Source: Mycolicibacterium chitae (GTDB lineage: Bacteria > Actinomycetota > Actinomycetes > Mycobacteriales > Mycobacteriaceae). From it: DNA of 64,000 nucleotides. Every line of letters begins with the position of its first letter. Position 1 is the first letter of the stretch. The stretch is taken from the NCBI RefSeq assembly GCF_900637205.1, contig NZ_LR134355.1, positions 3,782,001 through 3,846,000 of the forward strand, read 5' to 3'. The notes beneath the pieces were generated by a model that saw only the letters and a list, made by a program, of their open reading frames with translations, searched no databases and was not told where the DNA came from. The translations under genes were made by a program, and so were the position numbers. Shown here piece by piece: positions 60,641-64,000 of this stretch.

Positions 60641-61840
60641 GATCGGCAGCTCGATCAGCGGGCTGTCCGCCGTCGTCGTGACCACTTCCTCGTCGACCTC
60701 GACCGACTCTGGCACGGACACTTCCGGCGCCGAGGTCTCGATCTCCACCGCAGTCGTGGGCACCGTCGTCGGCTCGGGCGCCTCGGCGACCGGCGGGGCC
60801 GACGACGTCGTGGTGCGGACCGCGCTGCTGGTCGGGGCCGGTGAACTGGTCGCCGACGTCGGCGTGGGGGTGGCCGTACTGGTCGGCGTCGCGGGCGGCG
60901 ACGTGGGCTCGGTCGTCGGTTCAGTCGTGGGCTCGGTCGTCGGTTCGGTGCTGGGCGTCCCCGGTTCCTCGGTCGGTTCGGCGGCGTCGGACTCGGTGGG
61001 CTCGGCACCGGGCTCGGTGGTCTCGCCGGGCTCGGTCGGTTCCGTGGTGGGCTCGCTGGGCCCGGTGGTCTCGCCCGGGACGGTCGTGGTGGCGTCGTCC
61101 TCGGTGGGAACCGTGGGCTCGTCCGACGGTGCGGTCGTGGTCGGCGCGACGACGGCGGGCAACTCCAGCAGCGTGACGCCCGGTGGCGGGGGCACCGAGG
61201 GCGCCCCCGGTGCGACGGCCGGCAAGGTGGCCTGCGCATCGCGGGTACCGACCTTGACGCTCAACTCATTCCACTGCTGGACCAGCTCGGTCTTGTGCTC
61301 GACGTCGTCGACGGTCTGCACCGTGGTGCTGACCTGCTCGAGCTTGGCCTGGGCCTGTTCCCAGTCGCCGCGCTCGATCAGTTGCTGCACCTCGGCCATC
61401 TCGGTCTGGGCGGCCAGGGTCACGCGGTCGTCGCGCACCGACGGCGACTCCCCGAACAGCGCGGTGCGCAGGCCGTACATCGAATCGCCGGGCTGCGCGC
61501 CGCCGACCAGGGCGCCGAAGCCACCGATGGCGAGCACGCCGGCGGCCAGGGACGCGACGACGGTCAGTCCGCGCCGCGGCCGCGGCTTCGGGGTCTGCGC
61601 GGCCAGGCCCTCCTGGATCGCGGCGGCGGCCTCGTCCTCGGAGACGAATCGGCGGACCGAGGGGCCGCGAATGCCGTCGCGCCAGTCCTCGAGCAAAGCG
61701 AACAACTCGGCGTCGCGGGGGTCGGCCGGGCGCACCCGGCGCTGTGCGGCCAGGGCGTCGAGCAACTGATCGGTGCGGGCGATGTCGGCCAGGGATTCGG
61801 GTTCCTGCGACGCGCCGGAGCCGGGGCGGAAGTCAGGCAT
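60626..61840 (-). CDS. rsdA: anti-sigma-D factor RsdA
   Basis: 404 residues (Rv3413c-like). The cytoplasmic N-terminal anti-sigma region covers about residues 15-85 (ESLADIARTDQLLDALAAQR). One membrane helix near 92-115 follows (GLTVVASLAAGVLAIGGFGA). The outside part has a helical segment (TLAAQTEMAEVQQLIERGDW) and 200 residues of Thr/Pro/Glu/Ser repeats including TEPTTEPTTEPT. It holds SigD inactive at the membrane until regulated proteolysis. ATG 61840 overlaps the sigD stop. Confidence 0.92.
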   Translation of the reverse strand: MPDFRPGSGASQEPESLADIARTDQLLDALAAQRRVRPADPRDAELFALLEDWRDGIRGPSVRRFVSEDEAAAAIQEGLAAQTPKPRPRRGLTVVASLAAGVLAIGGFGALVGGAQPGDSMYGLRTALFGESPSVRDDRVTLAAQTEMAEVQQLIERGDWEQAQAKLEQVSTTVQTVDDVEHKTELVQQWNELSVKVGTRDAQATLPAVAPGAPSVPPPPGVTLLELPAVVAPTTTAPSDEPTVPTEDDATTTVPGETTGPSEPTTEPTEPGETTEPGAEPTESDAAEPTEEPGTPSTEPTTEPTTEPTTEPTSPPATPTSTATPTPTSATSSPAPTSSAVRTTTSSAPPVAEAPEPTTVPTTAVEIETSAPEVSVPESVEVDEEVVTTTADSPLIELPIPDLN

Positions 61841-62411
61841 AGTCGTACCCCGAAGCCGAGATCTCGTTCTTGAGTTTGGCCAGCGCACGGTGCTGGGCAA
61901 CCCGGACCGCGCCGGCGGTGCTGCCCACCGCCGCGGCCGTCTCCTCCGCGGACATTCCGACCACCACGCGCATGATCAGAATTTCGCGCTGCTTCTCGGG
62001 CAGCACTTTGAGCAGTTCCTCCATCCGGGCCGCCGAGTCGGCGTTGATCGCCTGCTGCTCGGGACCCATGTCCGGGGCGTAACGCTCGGGCACCGACTCC
62101 GTCGGTTCCGCGCGATTGCGCCCCGCCGCGCGATGCGCGTCGGCCACCTTGTGAGCTGCGATGCCGTACACGAAGGCCAGGAACGGGCGACCCTGATCCT
62201 GGTAGCGCGGCAGCGCCAGCATGGCGGCCATGCACACCTCCTGTGCGACGTCGTCAGCTGAGAGACCACTGCGCTCCGCGGTTCCGACGCGAGCCCGGCA
62301 ATACCGGACCACGATGGGGCGAATAGTCTCCAGCACTTCCCGGAGCGCATCACGGTCGCCGGCCACCGCTTCAGCAACGACGGCGTCGAGACGTTCTCCT
62401 GGAATTGTCAT
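61833..62411 (-). CDS. sigD: ECF sigma factor SigD
   Basis: 192 residues. Region 2 (SADDVAQEVCMAAMLALPRY, with GRPFLAFVYGIAAHKVADAH for -10 recognition) and region 4 (LPEKQREILIMRVVVGMSAE, AVGSTAGAVRVAQHRALAKL) are intact. ATG 62411 gives MTIPGERLDAVV; an in-frame TTG at 62429 would add LEISPS, which I recall as conserved upstream in M. tuberculosis SigD, so the start may be further up. Co-transcribed with its anti-sigma gene rsdA. Linked to starvation and stationary phase in M. tuberculosis. Confidence 0.94.
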   Translation of the reverse strand: MTIPGERLDAVVAEAVAGDRDALREVLETIRPIVVRYCRARVGTAERSGLSADDVAQEVCMAAMLALPRYQDQGRPFLAFVYGIAAHKVADAHRAAGRNRAEPTESVPERYAPDMGPEQQAINADSAARMEELLKVLPEKQREILIMRVVVGMSAEETAAAVGSTAGAVRVAQHRALAKLKNEISASGYDYA

Positions 62412-62500
62412 CGACGGCGATATCTCCAACGTTACGGCCGGACAGATCCCGGCGGCGCGGCACAGCTAAACAATAACGGCCCGGCGGGACCGTCCCGTGG

Positions 62501-63331
62501 TCAACGCGCGCACCATGCGCCTCCGCGCTGGCCGACGACGTCGGCGGCGGTATCCCTGATCAGCCGAACCTGCTCCACCGTATGTACCGCGCTGCCGATC
62601 CCCAAAAGCAGACTCGCCACCGCCCATCGCAGCGGGGTCAGGCCGTGCGCCTCGGTGCGCGCCAGCAGCCCGTCGGCCAGCGCGGTGGCTTCGGGGACGC
62701 GCCCCGCGCAGCACAGCGCCGCGGCCAGCACCACATCACTCTTGACGCGGTGCCGCACCGAGGTCCCGTCGGCCGCCAGCGCCACCCCGCGCTGGGCGTG
62801 ATCCAGCGCGGGGTCGGGGTGGCCCTGCGCCATGGCGAGTTCGGCGCTGACCCACGCGATGCGCACCGCGTGCCGGTCGACGGACGCCGTGGGTTGTTCG
62901 GACCGGGCCTGCTGCAGCAGGCGCTCGGAGAGGGCGAACCGGCCCAGCCCCAACGCGTCGGCCGCGAGTCCGACCAGCGCGTCGGTGCGGGCCTCGCGGT
63001 CGTCGCCGGCCAGCAACAGCGCCCGGCCGTCCCAGCCTCGGGCCCGCGCGTGCCAACCGAGCTGCCGCCACAGCGAGGCCTCGGTGCTGTGCCCCAGGGA
63101 GGCCAGCGGACCGGCCGGCGCCTCGCGGCGCAGCAGGGCCAACTCGGTGCGCGCGGCGCCGTAGCGCCCCTGCCCGCCGGCGGTCACCGCGCGCAGCCAA
63201 CGCTGGACCGAATCCTGCGCGGGTGGCAGCGGCCAACGTTCGGGAATGTCCCCGAACGCCGCGGCGTACAACGGCCCGTTCACCGGCCCGTTCACCGGCC
63301 CGTCGGACGGGCGGGGAAATGCGTGCGACAT
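62501..63331 (-). CDS. helical-repeat protein (Rv3415c-like)
   Basis: 276 residues, Ala/Arg/Leu-rich, with repeated helix pairs of tetratricopeptide style (GQGRYGAARTELALLRREAP, LGLGRFALSERLLQQARSEQ, GHPDPALDHAQRGVALAADG). No catalytic motif or signal. The N-terminus has a small in-frame duplication (GPVNGPVNGP). Size and place between sigD and whiB3 match Rv3415c. Probably a protein-interaction module; function unknown. Confidence 0.82.
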   Translation of the reverse strand: MSHAFPRPSDGPVNGPVNGPLYAAAFGDIPERWPLPPAQDSVQRWLRAVTAGGQGRYGAARTELALLRREAPAGPLASLGHSTEASLWRQLGWHARARGWDGRALLLAGDDREARTDALVGLAADALGLGRFALSERLLQQARSEQPTASVDRHAVRIAWVSAELAMAQGHPDPALDHAQRGVALAADGTSVRHRVKSDVVLAAALCCAGRVPEATALADGLLARTEAHGLTPLRWAVASLLLGIGSAVHTVEQVRLIRDTAADVVGQRGGAWCAR

Positions 63332-63693
63332 CGGCCGGACGCTATCAATTCACAAGTTAACAGTTGACGCCCGCCGCGTTACGAACACATAAATCGCTGC
63401 GAGATTGCGGGTAAACGAGTTTGCCACCGAGATGACAACGACGTGCGGAAATTCAAGATCGGTGCGGGACTGCCGGTTTCGACGAGTCGTCGCGATGGCG
63501 CGAAACCGGCCAAAGGATGAACATGAAGTAAATTCTTACGCTGCGGATATGCCCTTTACCACAGCGTCCGACTATTGACTCGCTTTCCGGGACACCCATA
63601 CTTTGTGAGTGCACTCGAGTTGTCACCGGCGACAGAACTCGGACTACACCTTCCTTTGCCAGTCAAAGGAACTGGGCGACAAGGGGTTCTTCA
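63332..63693. promoter_or_regulatory. whiB3 upstream region
   Basis: 362 bases without a gene, less GC-rich than the rest. TTGACT (63575-63580) and CATACT (63597-63602) with a 16-base spacer form a good housekeeping-type promoter. Transcription would start near 63610, leaving a leader of about 84 bases with CTTTGCCAGTCAAAGG, a short dyad, near 63654-63669. AAGGGG-like purines lie before the start. Confidence 0.55.
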
Positions 63694-63984
63694 ATGCCAC
63701 AGCCGCAGCAACTGCCCGGTCCCAACGCCGACATCTGGGATTGGCAAATGCACGGGGTGTGCCGAGGCGTCGACTCCGCGGTGTTCTTCCACCCCGACGG
63801 TGAACGCGGCCGCGCCCGTGCCCAGCGCGAACTGCGCGCCAAGGAAATGTGCCGCAGCTGCCCGGTGATCGTCCAGTGCCGTTCGCACGCCCTTGCCGTC
63901 GGAGAGCCCTACGGAATCTGGGGCGGCTTGTCGGAGTCCGAGCGCGAGTTGCTGCTCAAGCGCGGGATCCGCCGCAGCGCCTGA
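63694..63984 (+). CDS. whiB3: redox-sensing transcription factor WhiB3
   Basis: 96-residue WhiB protein. Four cysteines at 23, 53, 56 and 62 (C...CxxCxxxxxC) bind a [4Fe-4S] cluster sensing oxygen and NO; the beta-turn GIWGG is at 74-78, followed by the basic C-terminus KRGIRRSA that contacts DNA. WhiB proteins bind region 4 of SigA. In M. tuberculosis WhiB3 controls redox balance and lipid synthesis. Follows the divergent Rv3415c homologue as in M. tuberculosis (Rv3416). Confidence 0.94.
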   Translation: MPQPQQLPGPNADIWDWQMHGVCRGVDSAVFFHPDGERGRARAQRELRAKEMCRSCPVIVQCRSHALAVGEPYGIWGGLSESERELLLKRGIRRSA

Positions 63985-64000
63985 GCCAGGCCGATGGCCA

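Overview
The window is high-GC mycobacterial chromosome, most likely a fast-growing Mycolicibacterium. Gene order follows, with gaps, the Mycobacterium tuberculosis stretch from sigJ (Rv3328c) to whiB3 (Rv3416). Shared anchors are sigJ, an Rv3329-type aminotransferase, dacB1, trpS, metC-metA, folD, the mfpEDCBA conservon, spoU, an Rv3368c-type nitroreductase, dnaE2, acrA1, iunH, imuB-imuA', guaA, choD, guaB3-guaB2, Rv3412, rsdA-sigD, Rv3415c and whiB3. These assignments come from recalled family features and gene order, not from a database search.

Region by region. 1-1.8 kb: end of an ascorbate-type PTS (IIB, IIC). 1.8-3.3 kb: an ECF41 sigma factor facing its carboxymuconolactone-decarboxylase-like partner, with a textbook ECF41 promoter. 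3.4-9.3 kb: a catabolic island of permease, universal stress protein, aldehyde dehydrogenase, AsnC-type regulator and class III aminotransferase. 9.3-12.4 kb: a secreted protein with a highly charged tail, a sparse stretch with duplicated leader motifs, and a MarR regulator. 12.4-18.8 kb: dacB1, a small membrane protein, an xthA-trpS-BrkB-nitronate monooxygenase operon and an alpha/beta hydrolase. 18.9-22.3 kb: SAM-IV riboswitch, sulfhydrylase, metX and a methyltransferase. 22.3-27.7 kb: folD region, an old-yellow-enzyme relative and an Rv1747-like FHA-ABC transporter. 27.7-34 kb: 95-bp repeats flanking a DUF559 nuclease-like gene, then the mfp conservon. 34-40 kb: tRNA methylase, nitroreductase, lipoprotein peptidase and dnaE2. 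40.2-46.3 kb: a DosR-regulon-like trio (USP, Rv2004c-like kinase/ATPase, Acg-like nitroreductase) and a second permease-USP pair. 46.4-53.8 kb: thioesterase, phosphatase lipoprotein, AcrA1-like reductase, nucleoside hydrolase and the imuA'-imuB mutasome genes. 54-60 kb: guanine-nucleotide synthesis (guaA, guaB3, guaB2) with choD. 60-64 kb: a DUF5319 protein, rsdA-sigD, an Rv3415c homologue and whiB3.

How the genes work together: dnaE2 and imuA'-imuB are the SOS mutagenesis system and both carry mycobacterial LexA boxes, although a dormancy-type island lies between them. The sulfhydrylase and metX make methionine precursors under SAM control. The mfp genes form a GTPase-centred membrane signalling cassette ending in the gyrase-binding pentapeptide protein. 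SigD with RsdA, SigJ and WhiB3 are stress and redox regulators.

The least expected signals are repeats. A 95-bp unit containing the stop codon and last codons of a gene occurs as three head-to-tail copies (the third partial) at the DUF559 gene and as two at mfpA. Two 16-nt tandem duplications of gene tails sit exactly at other convergent gene junctions. I see no tRNA, rRNA, CRISPR array or recognisable insertion sequence.
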